This document shows positions 44,601 through 53,266 of a stretch of DNA of 64,000 bases, one piece after another. A program made the position numbers and the translations under genes. Origin of the DNA: JADKCL01 sp046329055 (GTDB lineage: Bacteria > Bacteroidota > Bacteroidia > J057 > JADKCL01); NCBI GenBank assembly GCA_046329055.1, contig JAXLVK010000021.1, forward strand, positions 1 through 64,000, in the 5' to 3' direction. The notes under the pieces were generated by a model. The model worked only from the letters and a program-made list of their open reading frames with translations. It did no database searches and was not told the DNA's origin. The stretch's first letter is position 1. The number at the start of each line of letters is the position of its first letter.

Positions 44601-46851
44601 CGATCTTCTTGGTGTTCTGCTCCATGAGCACCACGTCGCTGGGCGGCGCGATCTTGCCGATGACCGTGACATGCCCCTCGCTGCTGATGCCGACCTTGGC
44701 CCGGCCCGTGAGCCAGGGCGTGATCTTGGCCTCGACCTCGCCCCAGATGGCGACGGCCTGGTTCGCCTTGGTCTTGGTCTCAGGCGCCTTCGCGTCGGGC
44801 TTTTTCTTCCCTTGTTCCTCGACCTCTGGAAGGCCTAGCTCGGCCTTCATCATCTTGTCGGCGGTGACCTTGTCGGCGACCATCAGGCTGACCGACCCGC
44901 TGAATTTCTCACTTTGGATGCCGACCGAGCCCTTGACCTGGATATCGCCCGTGCCGAGGTACTTGACCCCGACCTTGCCGCTGAGGTTGGCGATCTGCGT
45001 CTCGATCTCTCCCTCCCCGGCCAACTTGCCCTCCTTGTCCCGCTCGATGCTGAACCTTCCCTGGGCCAGACCCTTCACGTCCACCGTCATGCCCGCCTTG
45101 AACGTGAAGTTCTCACCCTGCTGCCCGAACTCCGCCTCGCCATCGACATAGCCCGCGACATTGACCTTGAGGCCCGTCACGCTGAAATTGAGGGTGTCGC
45201 CCTCGACGGCGTTGGTGATGCTGGCGTTGGTGGTGGGGAGCTTGAAGCCGACCATGCCCAATGCCTCGGTCGCCTTCTTCATCTGCTCCATGAAGGCCTT
45301 GGGGTTGCCCGAGACGGTCTTGCCGACCTGGAAGCCGTAGTACATCCCGATGGGCTGCCCCGGCGCGACGGGTCCCTTGGCGACCGCGATCACAGGCGTG
45401 ATGCCCATGGACTTGATGCCGTTGAAAAAGCCGAGGCCGTCGTAGGCGATGCCCTGGTTGGCCTCGATGCTGTACTTGCCCTTCACCGTGCCCTTCGGGC
45501 GGCTCGTCTGCCGCACCTTGATGGTGCCCGCGACGAGCTTTCCAATCCGGACAGGCACGTCGATGGGCTTGTTCAGGTTGGCGTCCGCGAACAATGCCTC
45601 GATCTCCGGCGTCGGGTCGAAGCCCTTGCTGATGTCCAGCGGCTGGACGGGCGCTGCCGTCGGCGCGCCGCCTGCGGGTGCCGCTGGCGTCTTCGGTTTC
45701 TCGACGATCCGCTGGATCTTGCCGGACTCGGCGTTCTCCTTGGGCTTGCGCTGGGCTTTGCCCGCTGGCGCGGCGCCTTGTTGCACGGTATGCGTCAGCT
45801 CGTGCGCGAGCAGACGGTCGCCTTCCGTGGTGCCGGGGTTGTATTTTCCTTCATTGAAATAGATGTCATTGCCGTGGGTGAAGGCTTGCGCGTTCAGGTC
45901 CTGGCTCATGCCCTTGGCTTCGTCGCCTTTGTGGACGCGGACGCCGCTGAAGTCGGCCCCGATCGCGCCTTCCATGTGCTCCTTGGTGTCAGGTGCCAAT
46001 GGCTCGCCGCCGCCCTTGCTGGACGCGAGGCGCTCGCCCAGGCCGTCGGGGGCCTCAGCAGGGCCATTCTCTTTCTTCTGGACCTCCTCGCCCTCGGCTT
46101 TCTGCTGAATGCCAGGAATCTCCATTTTCTGGACTTCCTCGCCTTCGGCTTTCTGCTGGATTCCGGGGATCTCCATCTTCTGGACTTCCTCGCCCTCGGA
46201 CTTCTGCTGAATGCCGGGAATCTCCATCTTCTGGACTTCCTCGCCCTCGGACTTCTGCTGAATGCCGGGGATCTCCATTTTCTGGACTTCCTCGCCTTCG
46301 GACTTCTGCTGAATGCCGGGAATCTCCATCTTCTGGACTTCCTCGCCCTCGGCTTTCTGCTGAATGCCTGAAAACTCCTGATTCTGAACGGGCGGCGTTC
46401 CCGGTCCGCCGTCCGATGGCGGCGCTGCGGGCGGAGCGGGGGACATTTGTTTGCCCTTGTTGCTCACCACTGCCTCTGCGACTTGGTCGGCCTCTTGCTC
46501 GAATTTGTCACCCGGCTGCCCGATCTTGGGCTTGGCCTGTGTCATCCAATTGGGACGGGAAACGGTTTTGGGGAAGCCTTCCTTGCGGGGCAACGTAATC
46601 GGCTTGTCGCCGTGCATCTGCACCATGAACGGGTTCCGGTATGCCGGGGCCTCGCCATCGCGTTTGAGCCAGAGCCCTTTCCCGTCCGCCTTTGCCTCCT
46701 CCGCCGACATCGCCCCATGCCCGATCAATGGATTGTCCACCACTTGGTAGCTTCCATCCTCACGCCCAGGGCCAGGCGCATGCTTCTGTTCACGCTGCGG
46801 CGGCTGTCGCTGCGGGCCTTTTTGGGGATTGACCTTCTCCGGTGCGGACAT
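41623..46851 (-). CDS. DUF4157-containing giant toxin / eCIS-cargo-like protein with C-terminal HNH-type nuclease motif
   Basis: 1742 residues from the ATG at 46851 (MSAPEKVNPQKGPQRQPPQR); upstream in-frame codons overlap the divergent gene. There is no signal peptide. A Pro/Gly/Gln-rich leader is followed by six 17-residue repeats (159-260), then DUF4157 (~270-365) with 'HELTH' at 350-354. A long beta-rich region with repeated amphipathic strands (~420-980) and a Lys/Glu-rich linker (~1000-1560) come next. Near the C-terminus 'EIHHIVPLYLGGGHNLYNL' (His1634/1635), then an Asn and HAILHD, form an HNH-like motif. DUF4157 proteins with such leaders are linked to extracellular contractile injection systems in Bacteroidota. 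A predicted DNase toxin with a swappable tip. Confidence 0.8.
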   Translation of the reverse strand: MSAPEKVNPQKGPQRQPPQREQKHAPGPGREDGSYQVVDNPLIGHGAMSAEEAKADGKGLWLKRDGEAPAYRNPFMVQMHGDKPITLPRKEGFPKTVSRPNWMTQAKPKIGQPGDKFEQEADQVAEAVVSNKGKQMSPAPPAAPPSDGGPGTPPVQNQEFSGIQQKAEGEEVQKMEIPGIQQKSEGEEVQKMEIPGIQQKSEGEEVQKMEIPGIQQKSEGEEVQKMEIPGIQQKAEGEEVQKMEIPGIQQKAEGEEVQKKENGPAEAPDGLGERLASSKGGGEPLAPDTKEHMEGAIGADFSGVRVHKGDEAKGMSQDLNAQAFTHGNDIYFNEGKYNPGTTEGDRLLAHELTHTVQQGAAPAGKAQRKPKENAESGKIQRIVEKPKTPAAPAGGAPTAAPVQPLDISKGFDPTPEIEALFADANLNKPIDVPVRIGKLVAGTIKVRQTSRPKGTVKGKYSIEANQGIAYDGLGFFNGIKSMGITPVIAVAKGPVAPGQPIGMYYGFQVGKTVSGNPKAFMEQMKKATEALGMVGFKLPTTNASITNAVEGDTLNFSVTGLKVNVAGYVDGEAEFGQQGENFTFKAGMTVDVKGLAQGRFSIERDKEGKLAGEGEIETQIANLSGKVGVKYLGTGDIQVKGSVGIQSEKFSGSVSLMVADKVTADKMMKAELGLPEVEEQGKKKPDAKAPETKTKANQAVAIWGEVEAKITPWLTGRAKVGISSEGHVTVIGKIAPPSDVVLMEQNTKKIDLFKVEAKGGYGIPFIGQVGFFVSLGMFIKAGFGPLTLRNIAFEGTYSTDPSVMQNFKITGALNISAFAMIALEVEAGLFLTILGHDIKAGINLTAGAGIKAYAEVQPTFEYQEKAGPGGKVGEAWLRGHFEAAAQLFLKLSGEFFVELDSPWWSPAPDKRWPYPLFDVEYPLGKSMGIGGDVDWLVGSPELPELKFSPVEFDPDKFTSDIMADPPPKAGGGKGGEQNPQGKFDMAGGDKKDEKPETKDGPGLKGKKEPAEDVSKMTNDQKFIRACEKIGKIGDDAKSKPLALMQLQEKVKKIQSTYGIQSIKIADKDGEAKVTVKHPGKDKQNTNEKEPIKVKLMTVAEMMKLAEAGKKDLEGKVKAKEDPKAHTMKEADAKAIAEEVKAAHYVFEDVTVAQKGDRWEYVLNLAGKTMAVPGSGVEKEKAANGKPGDGELGKTQEFEAKGDKHKLWIKPGPDGGKLWVASDPQTVDAKLKLWEADLKLPKWNDGRKKEKKTRIAVLINRAKAELTKIDNAARESVKAADATLYAKIDKDIEVEQKSLADILKQLFQEFGEGESIDFKVVFVEELQSVHPEAKATIIETVDKITAKNTLDKKGLAEFNSYSGLQKKVAETPEAQLLFDNPFKNGKPLETYLAKLVEDAGKEVQEDNFDSNAVKEAMGDLASEKGSRPFTAAKEMIWDKTKEALVLQRLKTYLGSKGSGAKSADQVFKEKKITEDGKKKIQAEVSSTVTTLNANKNASTQWVAVFPALGRSLKIETRDGDRVAKFSDIIPKDQIFLMVIEAIKTTIERDPAGGTAISKDPKIEKEIEKISTKIANHTAKRPLFTVTPTEIPRNLKGASSSELVQVNSHSISPSLYSQIAENHNQEINVKFDGEIHHIVPLYLGGGHNLYNLLAAQGSARLPDNVAITTSVHAILHDRIDKAKIAAFLQDSLADAKISANFEALSPSDITNMMKGKQNLIIGTLFRNGDIKYRDAKISLDDLKK
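46072..46377 (-). repeat. Six in-frame 51-bp repeats in the toxin leader
   Basis: Each unit codes EIPGIQQKSEGEEVQKM or a variant (Ser/Ala at one site, EFSG at the first). The units are nearly identical at the DNA level, so copy number probably varies between strains. They precede DUF4157. Confidence 0.9.
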
Positions 46852-46948
46852 TCGGGGTGATGATTCTCTCTGAGTTGGAAAAGTTGCGACAAATCCCGTG
46901 GATTGGCAAGAGGTGTGGAAAAGAGGTTTTTTCCCGTTATTTGGACAC

Positions 46949-48619
46949 ATGCGTTGGATGCGAGTTTTGATGCTTTTGCTTCTCTGCCTTGGCGGGTCCC
47001 TTGTTGCCCAGGTTCGTACTGTTGGGCGGATCAATTACAATGATTCGTTGGCCTTCTTGGGATATACCTTGTTTTCGCCGAATCAGGATTACAAGACCTA
47101 CCTCATCGAGAACTGCGGCCTCAAGGTGCATGAATGGGAAAGTTCCTATCAGCCGGGAATGATGTCCTATTTGCGCGAGGATGGCCTCCTGTTGCGTGCA
47201 GGGCGCGATTTTGCCAATCATAACTTTGCCTCTACGGGAGGAAATGGTGGGGTGCTGGAACTGATCGATTGGTGGAGCGTCCGGCAATGGGGCTACAAGG
47301 TCAGCAACGACTCGATCCTCGCGCACCATGAGATTTTCCCGATGCCCAATGGCAATGTCTTGGTCATCGTTTGGGACAAGCACGATCAGGCGGACGCGGT
47401 GCAGAATGGCCGGAATCCCCTGCAAATCCCGGATGGCGAGATCTACAGCGAATCCATCTATGAGTTGAGGCCGAGAGTCCCGGACTCTGCAGAGCTGGTC
47501 TGGGAATGGCGGCTTTGGGACCATTTGATCCAAGATTATGACCTGAACAAATCCAATTACGGCGTAGTCTCCGACCATCCTGAGCTGATGGACATCAATT
47601 ATCTGGGCATTTCGCAAGGCGACGCGGATTGGTTGCATGCCAACTCCATCGCTTACAATGCCGACCGGAATGAGGTGATCTTGGGATTCCGGGAAACGAG
47701 TGAGGTGATCGTGATCGACCACAGCACGACCACGGCAGAGGCAGCAGGTCACACGGGCGGTACGAGGGGCAAGGGGGGCGACATCCTGTGGCGATGGGGA
47801 AATCCGGAGGCTTATGGCCAAGGCAGCCCGCTCGATCAGCGACTTTTTGAGCAACACGATGCGCATTGGGTGGAAAATGGGCTGGCTCATGCTGGGGAGG
47901 TCATCATCTTCAACAATGGCCTCACCCGCCCCGGCGGCAGGTCCTCGGTGGAGTTTGTGCAACCGGAGATCGATCTGTCAGGCAATTATGTACTCAATGC
48001 AGGCCGTTTCATGCCGGACAGCGCGCAGCACACCTTCTGGACGCATCCCGGCGACACCATCGACGCCACCTTGATGGGTGGAGCGCAGATACTGCCCAAT
48101 GGCAACCTCTTCGTGGCACAGGCGACCCATGGGCGATTCGTGGAATTTGACTCCACAGGTCAGCTCGCATGGGAATACATTAGCCCCATTTTGCCTCTGA
48201 GCCTCGTCGTGAACCAAGGCAGTGCCGTCCCTGGCAACACGACCTCCTGGTCCAATGCCGTCTTCAAATGCAGGAAATATGCCCCGGAATATCCCGGCTT
48301 GGCTGGATTTGCGCTGCCGCATGGCGATCCATTGGAGGGGAGCCCATATCCGGATACCACTTGTTCCACGCCCGTGGGCAGGGTTGATGCTGTCATCAAC
48401 ACGATGGAGGTCTATCCAAATCCGGCTTGCGATGTGGCCAATGTCCGTTTTCCATCAAGCGGTCGTCGGGATTGGGAAGTCCTTGATCTATGGGGACGTC
48501 GCTTGCGCTCAGGCACCGTTCGAGGCGCGGAATTGGAGATTTCCGTGGCGGATTTGCCGGATGGGGTTTATGTCCTGAAGGCAGGGACAGTATCCGGCCG
48601 CCTCATTGTAGGGCATTGA
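46949..48619 (+). CDS. Arylsulfotransferase-like (ASST) propeller protein with T9SS sorting domain
   Basis: 556 residues from the ATG at 46949. The signal peptide is MRVLMLLLLCLGGSLVAQ. The body matches the ASST-type six-bladed propeller: 'HHEIFPMPNGNVLVIVWDKH', 'DWLHANSIAYNADRNEVILG', 'WRWGNPEAYGQG', 'QHDAHWV', 'IIFNNGLTRPGG', 'GGAQILPNGNLFVAQATHGR'. ASST enzymes transfer sulfate between phenols using an active-site His. The C-terminus is a T9SS type A sorting domain (EVYPNPACDVANVRF ... LPDGVYVLKA). Divergent from the toxin gene (97 nt between starts). Enzyme activity uncertain, fold and secretion fairly sure. Confidence 0.75.
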   Translation: MRWMRVLMLLLLCLGGSLVAQVRTVGRINYNDSLAFLGYTLFSPNQDYKTYLIENCGLKVHEWESSYQPGMMSYLREDGLLLRAGRDFANHNFASTGGNGGVLELIDWWSVRQWGYKVSNDSILAHHEIFPMPNGNVLVIVWDKHDQADAVQNGRNPLQIPDGEIYSESIYELRPRVPDSAELVWEWRLWDHLIQDYDLNKSNYGVVSDHPELMDINYLGISQGDADWLHANSIAYNADRNEVILGFRETSEVIVIDHSTTTAEAAGHTGGTRGKGGDILWRWGNPEAYGQGSPLDQRLFEQHDAHWVENGLAHAGEVIIFNNGLTRPGGRSSVEFVQPEIDLSGNYVLNAGRFMPDSAQHTFWTHPGDTIDATLMGGAQILPNGNLFVAQATHGRFVEFDSTGQLAWEYISPILPLSLVVNQGSAVPGNTTSWSNAVFKCRKYAPEYPGLAGFALPHGDPLEGSPYPDTTCSTPVGRVDAVINTMEVYPNPACDVANVRFPSSGRRDWEVLDLWGRRLRSGTVRGAELEISVADLPDGVYVLKAGTVSGRLIVGH

Positions 48620-48644
48620 GGCCGGTGGAGTCCTCCACCGCGCC

Positions 48645-51461
48645 TTAGCGGCTCAGGTAGAGGTTCCGCTCCAAGTACAGTTTCAAGAAATGCTCATCGT
48701 TCAGGTCCTCGATGAAATAGATCGATTCTCCGGTCGATTTCATCTCGGGGCCTAGTTCCTTGTTCACATTCGGGAACTTGTTGAAGGAGAAGACGGGCTC
48801 CTTGATGGCAAAGCCTTGCAGCTTGGGCTCGAAGGTGAAGTCGCTGAGCTTGTGGGTGCCGAGCATGACCTTGGTCGCATAGTTCACGTAGGGGATGCCA
48901 TGCGCCTTGGCGATGAAGGGAACCGTTCGCGATGCACGCGGATTCGCTTCGATCACATAAACCTTGTCCTTGTGGATGGCAAACTGCACGTTGATCAGGC
49001 CTTTCACGCCGAGGGCGAGGGCGATGCGCTTGGTGTAGTTTTCCATCATGGTCTGCTGCAGCGGCCCGAGGCTGAAGGGCGGCAGCACGGCGTTGGAGTC
49101 CCCGCTGTGGATGCCTGCCGGCTCGATATGCTCCATCATGCCCACGACCTGCACGGATTCACCGTCGCAGATGGCATCGACTTCAGCTTCGATCGCGCCG
49201 TCCAGGAAGTGGTCGATCAGCACCTTGTTGCCGGGGATCTCCTTGAGGGTGTTGATGACATGCTCCTCAAGTTCCTCGTCGTTGATCACGATGCGCATGC
49301 TCTGTCCGCCGAGGACATAGCTCGGGCGCACCAGTGCGGGGTAGCCGACCGTCTTGATGACGCGGAGGGCATCGTTGGCATTTTCGGCGACGCCAAACTC
49401 AGGGTAGGGGATCTCGAGATTCTTGAGCAGGGTGGAGAATTCGCCCCGGTCCTCGGCGATGTCCAGCGACCGGAAGGAGGTGCCAGCGATGCGGATGCCG
49501 TATCGGTCGAGCTTTTCAGCCAGTTTGAGTGCCGTCTGCCCGCCGAGTTGCACGATTACCTGCTCGGGCTGCTCATGCTCGATGATGTCGTAGATATGCT
49601 CCCAGAAAACGGGCTCGAAGTAGAGCTTGTCGCTGACATTGAAGTCGGTGCTGACCGTTTCGGGGTTGCAGTTGATCATGATGGTCTCGTACCCGGCTTC
49701 CTTGGCTGCCATCACGCCGTGCACGCAGCAATAGTCGAATTCGATGCCTTGACCGATGCGGTTGGGGCCGCTGCCAAAGATCACGACCTTCTTCTTGTCG
49801 GTCTTGATGCTTTCATTTTCCCCGTCAAATGTCGAGTAGAAATACGGCGTCTTGGCCTCGAATTCTGCGGCGCAGGTGTCCACCATCTTGTATTGGCGGT
49901 GGATGCCGAGCTGCTTGCGGCGAGCGTGGACTTCCGACTCCAGGCAGTTGAGTAGGTGCGCGATTTGGCGGTCGGCATATCCATTGCGCTTGGCCTCGAT
50001 GAGCAGGGCGTCCGGGATGTCCTCGATGGTATGGCCGGAAATGTCTTTGTCCATCTTGACGAGGCGGTAGATTTCTTCAAGGAACCACATGTCGATCTTG
50101 GTGATCTTGTGGATGCGGCGCAGGGGCAGGCCCAAGGCCATCGCGTCCTTGATGTGGAAGAGGCGGTCGCTGCTCGGGTGTTCGAGGCTGTAGAGGATTT
50201 CGTCGAGGTCGGTCAGCTCCTTGCCATCGGCGCCGAGGCCGTTGCGCTTGGTTTCCAGGGATTGGCAGGCCTTCTGCAGGGCTTCGGTGAAGCTCCGCCC
50301 GATGCCCATCACCTCGCCCACGGACTTCATCTGCAGGCCCAGGCTGCGGTCGCTGCCCCGGAATTTGTCGAAATTCCAGCGCGGCACCTTCACGATGACA
50401 TAGTCCAATGTCGGCTCGAAGAAGGCGGAGGTGCTGCCCGTGATCTGATTCGCGAGTTCGTCCAATCGGTAGCCGATGGCGAGTTTGGCGGCAATCTTGG
50501 CGATGGGGTAGCCCGTGGCCTTGGAAGCGAGGGCGGATGACCGGGACACCCGTGGGTTGATCTCGATCACGATCATGCGGCCGCTGTCCGGGTCAATGCT
50601 GAACTGCACGTTGCAGCCACCACAAAACTCCCCAATCGCGTCCATGACCTTGAAGGCCGCGTCGCGCATCCGCTGCATCTGCGTATCGGGCAGTGTCATC
50701 GCTGGCGCGACGGTGATCGAGTCGCCCGTGTGGATGCCCATGGGGTCAAAGTTTTCGATGGAGCAGACCACGATATGGTTGCCTGCATTGTCCCGGAGCA
50801 CTTCGAGCTCGAATTCTTTCCATCCCCAGATGCTCTCCTCGATGAGCACCTCGTGGATCGGGCTGGCATGGAGGGCGTGGGTGAGCGCCTGGTCGAATTT
50901 GGAGGCATCGTGCACAAAGCCGCCCCCGGTGCCGCCGAGGGTGTAGCTGGGCCGCAGCACGAGCGGGAATCCGATCTCCTGCGCGATCTCCTTGCCTTGT
51001 AAGAAGCTCTTGGCGGTGCGGGCGCGGGGCACGTCGATCCCGATTTGGATCATGAGCTGCCGGAAGATCTCCCTGTCCTCTGCGCGTTCGATCCCTTGGA
51101 AGTCCACCCCGATGGTCTGGACCCCGTATTTCTTCCAGATTCCGGCCTTCTCGCATTCCATCGCCAGGTTCAAGGCCGTCTGACCGCCCATGGTCGGCAG
51201 GACGGCATCGATGCTGGGTTGCTCCTTGAGGATTTGGATGATGCTGGCACGGGTCAGCGGAAGGAGATAGACATGGTCCGCCGTGGACGGATCCGTCATG
51301 ATCGTCGCCGGATTGCTGTTGATCAGGGTCACCGTGATGCCCTCGTCGCGCAGCGACCGTGAGGCTTGGGAGCCGGAATAGTCAAATTCACACGCCTGCC
51401 CGATGACAATGGGGCCGCTTCCGATGATGAGTACGTGGTGGATGGAGGGGTTGAGAGGCAT
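48645..51461 (-). CDS. carB: Carbamoyl-phosphate synthase large subunit, lacking the C-terminal allosteric domain
   Basis: 938 residues. CarB makes carbamoyl phosphate from bicarbonate, ammonia (from CarA) and 2 ATP for pyrimidine and arginine synthesis. Two ATP-grasp halves are present. The first begins HHVLIIGSGPIVIGQACEFD with RPSYTLGGTGGG, and the second KKVVIFGSGPNRIGQGIEFD with RPSYVLGGQSMRIV. Between them is the oligomerisation domain. The protein stops right after the second ATP-grasp domain (GPEMKSTGESIYFIED). The ~130-residue MGS-like regulatory domain of the 1073-residue E. coli enzyme is absent. No carA beside it. Confidence 0.97.
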   Translation of the reverse strand: MPLNPSIHHVLIIGSGPIVIGQACEFDYSGSQASRSLRDEGITVTLINSNPATIMTDPSTADHVYLLPLTRASIIQILKEQPSIDAVLPTMGGQTALNLAMECEKAGIWKKYGVQTIGVDFQGIERAEDREIFRQLMIQIGIDVPRARTAKSFLQGKEIAQEIGFPLVLRPSYTLGGTGGGFVHDASKFDQALTHALHASPIHEVLIEESIWGWKEFELEVLRDNAGNHIVVCSIENFDPMGIHTGDSITVAPAMTLPDTQMQRMRDAAFKVMDAIGEFCGGCNVQFSIDPDSGRMIVIEINPRVSRSSALASKATGYPIAKIAAKLAIGYRLDELANQITGSTSAFFEPTLDYVIVKVPRWNFDKFRGSDRSLGLQMKSVGEVMGIGRSFTEALQKACQSLETKRNGLGADGKELTDLDEILYSLEHPSSDRLFHIKDAMALGLPLRRIHKITKIDMWFLEEIYRLVKMDKDISGHTIEDIPDALLIEAKRNGYADRQIAHLLNCLESEVHARRKQLGIHRQYKMVDTCAAEFEAKTPYFYSTFDGENESIKTDKKKVVIFGSGPNRIGQGIEFDYCCVHGVMAAKEAGYETIMINCNPETVSTDFNVSDKLYFEPVFWEHIYDIIEHEQPEQVIVQLGGQTALKLAEKLDRYGIRIAGTSFRSLDIAEDRGEFSTLLKNLEIPYPEFGVAENANDALRVIKTVGYPALVRPSYVLGGQSMRIVINDEELEEHVINTLKEIPGNKVLIDHFLDGAIEAEVDAICDGESVQVVGMMEHIEPAGIHSGDSNAVLPPFSLGPLQQTMMENYTKRIALALGVKGLINVQFAIHKDKVYVIEANPRASRTVPFIAKAHGIPYVNYATKVMLGTHKLSDFTFEPKLQGFAIKEPVFSFNKFPNVNKELGPEMKSTGESIYFIEDLNDEHFLKLYLERNLYLSR

Positions 51462-51749
51462 CTCAGGGAGGAAATTTGCGCAAAACTAACGCACGATTGG
51501 TTATCACAATTCACAATGAAGAATGAATAATGAACAATGCCCCTTTGAGCCCGCCTCCATCCTCGGTACAGGGCTATCGATCATGCCGCCGCCTCCTTGA
51601 TCCCTTATTAATTGTTAATGCCGCCAATAAGTTTTCCACGACACCCGCCTGATTCGGCGGTATGGGCGGTTCAGCCTGAGGGTAATTCCCTTTGCCTTGT
51701 TCGCCTCGGCCATTTTGCGTAAACTGCCTACTTTCTTAACAGCAATGGC
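51462..51749. other. Divergent intergenic region
   Basis: 288 nt between CarB and the endopeptidase gene. It contains an AT-rich 'caattcacaatgaagaatgaataatgaac'-type run (51500-51535) and 'cctattaattgttaatg'. Both divergent promoters should lie here; no box is certain. Confidence 0.4.
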
Positions 51750-53060
51750 TTGAAAAAGTATTCATTCATAGGAGCTGGAGTGATCGCCGTGGCAGTGGTG
51801 GGCATGATCCTGTGGACCGGGTTGGATCCGGTGCCGCAGCAGATCAAGAAGGGCTTCACGGACATCAAGAAAAGCATCTTCTGGGATTTCAATAAGGAAG
51901 ACGAGGTCAACAAATACGGCATCGACATCGGTGACCTCTACATCTGCACGGGTGAAATCAAGCAGAATGAGAGCTTGGGCGAGATCCTCGGCGAAAATGG
52001 CATCCCCAAGGAGGTCGTCTCCGAATTGGTGGAGAAGTCCCATGGCATCCTCGACGTGACCAAGATTCGCGCTGGCAAGAGCTATTGCCTCATGCGGAGC
52101 AGCGATACCCTGGACCAGGTCAAGTACTTCATCTACGAACAAGACCCGGTGAACTACGTGGTCTATGAGATTGGTGACAGCGTTTCTGTGCGTTCTGGCA
52201 CTAAGCATGTGGACGTCGTGGAGCGGCAGGCTTCCGGTGTGATCATGTCATCGATGTGGAAGACATTGGAGGAGAATGACTTGGATCCGCAGCTGGCGAT
52301 CTCCATGAGTGAGATTTATGCGTGGACCATCGACTTCTTCCGGCTCCAAAAGGGTGACTTTTTCAAAGTGCTCTTCGACGAGCAGTACGTGGAAGGCGAG
52401 TGCATCGGGGTAGGGGAGATCCGTGGCGCCCTTTTCAACCATGCCGGCAAGGATTTCTACGCTGTCAAGTTCGAGCAGGACAGCAGCGAAAATTTCTTCG
52501 ACGAGACCGGGGGCAGCCTCAAGAAGTCCTTCCTCAAGGCGCCGTTGCAGTTCCGCCGCATCAGCAGCAATTTCAACCACGCCCGTTTCCACCCGATCCT
52601 CAAGATCCGCCGCCCACACCTGGGCACGGACTACGCCGCCGAGATTGGCACCCCCATCTGGTCCATCGGCAATGGTGTGGTGGTGCAGGCCACCTTCAAC
52701 CGTGGCAGCGGCAACTTCGTGGAGATCAAGCACAATGGCACCTATACCACCAAGTACCTGCACATGTCCAAGTTCGCGGAAGGCATCCGCGCCGGGGCGC
52801 ATGTGACGCAGGGGCAGGTGATCGGGTACGTGGGCATGACCGGACTCTCCACTGGTCCTCACCTCCACTTCGAAATGCTCAAGAATGGTGTCCATACCGA
52901 CGCCACCAAGGAAGATCTTCCGCAAGGCGATCCCATCAAACCCGAATGCGCGGACGCCTACGCCATCTACAAGGATCAAATCGTGGGCAAGCTCAAGGCC
53001 ATGCCCAAGCCCAAGGAGCGGAAGCAAAGCTCCAAGTCGGAGAAGATTTCGGCGATCTAG
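51750..53060 (+). CDS. M23 (LytM) murein endopeptidase, membrane-anchored
   Basis: 436 residues with a TTG start at 51750 (the nearby ATG at 51745 leads to an immediate stop). The N-terminal helix is FIGAGVIAVAVVGMILWTG. A ~190-residue middle domain contains an OapA/LysM-like part (ESLGEILGENGIPKEVVSEL). The C-terminal M23 domain (~280-400) has the zinc ligands in HLGTDYAA (His/Asp ~290) and GPHLHFEM (~369). M23 enzymes cut peptidoglycan cross-links; this one should act in the periplasm in growth or division. Complete catalytic set. Confidence 0.9.
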   Translation: MKKYSFIGAGVIAVAVVGMILWTGLDPVPQQIKKGFTDIKKSIFWDFNKEDEVNKYGIDIGDLYICTGEIKQNESLGEILGENGIPKEVVSELVEKSHGILDVTKIRAGKSYCLMRSSDTLDQVKYFIYEQDPVNYVVYEIGDSVSVRSGTKHVDVVERQASGVIMSSMWKTLEENDLDPQLAISMSEIYAWTIDFFRLQKGDFFKVLFDEQYVEGECIGVGEIRGALFNHAGKDFYAVKFEQDSSENFFDETGGSLKKSFLKAPLQFRRISSNFNHARFHPILKIRRPHLGTDYAAEIGTPIWSIGNGVVVQATFNRGSGNFVEIKHNGTYTTKYLHMSKFAEGIRAGAHVTQGQVIGYVGMTGLSTGPHLHFEMLKNGVHTDATKEDLPQGDPIKPECADAYAIYKDQIVGKLKAMPKPKERKQSSKSEKISAI

Positions 53061-53105
53061 GATTCGGTTTCTCGTACAACGCAATAGGATGGCTTTCTTG
53101 CAGCT

Positions 53106-53231
53106 ACGTCATCCTGATCCGCCATCGGTGGAGAAGGATCTAGCGCGTGACGTTGGCCAATTATGCGTATGAGCCGTGTGGTAGCCATCCGTGCTAGATC
53201 CTTCTGCCTGGAATCGGCCTCAGGATGACGT
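53106..53231. repeat. Inverted-repeat element related to 7372-7497
   Basis: Left arm 53106-53144 (acgtcatcctgat ... aaggatctagc), right arm 53193-53231 (gctagatcctt ... tcaggatgacgt), 48-nt centre. Same arm ends and spacing as the element at 7372. Non-coding, between the endopeptidase gene and the lipoprotein gene. Confidence 0.8.
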
Positions 53232-53266
53232 GATGCAAAAAGGATGGGATAGGTTCGAGCCTGCTG

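Noticed and set aside
45790..45804. Calling the DUF4157 HELTH motif proof of an active metalloprotease
   Set aside because: The motif is compatible with zinc binding, but DUF4157 has no general established protease activity, so I only report the motif.
43240..46371. Long plus-strand open frames (532 and 485 codons) opposite the toxin gene
   Set aside because: They are antisense to a well-supported coding sequence. Their Leu/Arg/Gly/His-rich composition follows from its codon bias, and the motif HELTH/HNH frame is on the other strand.
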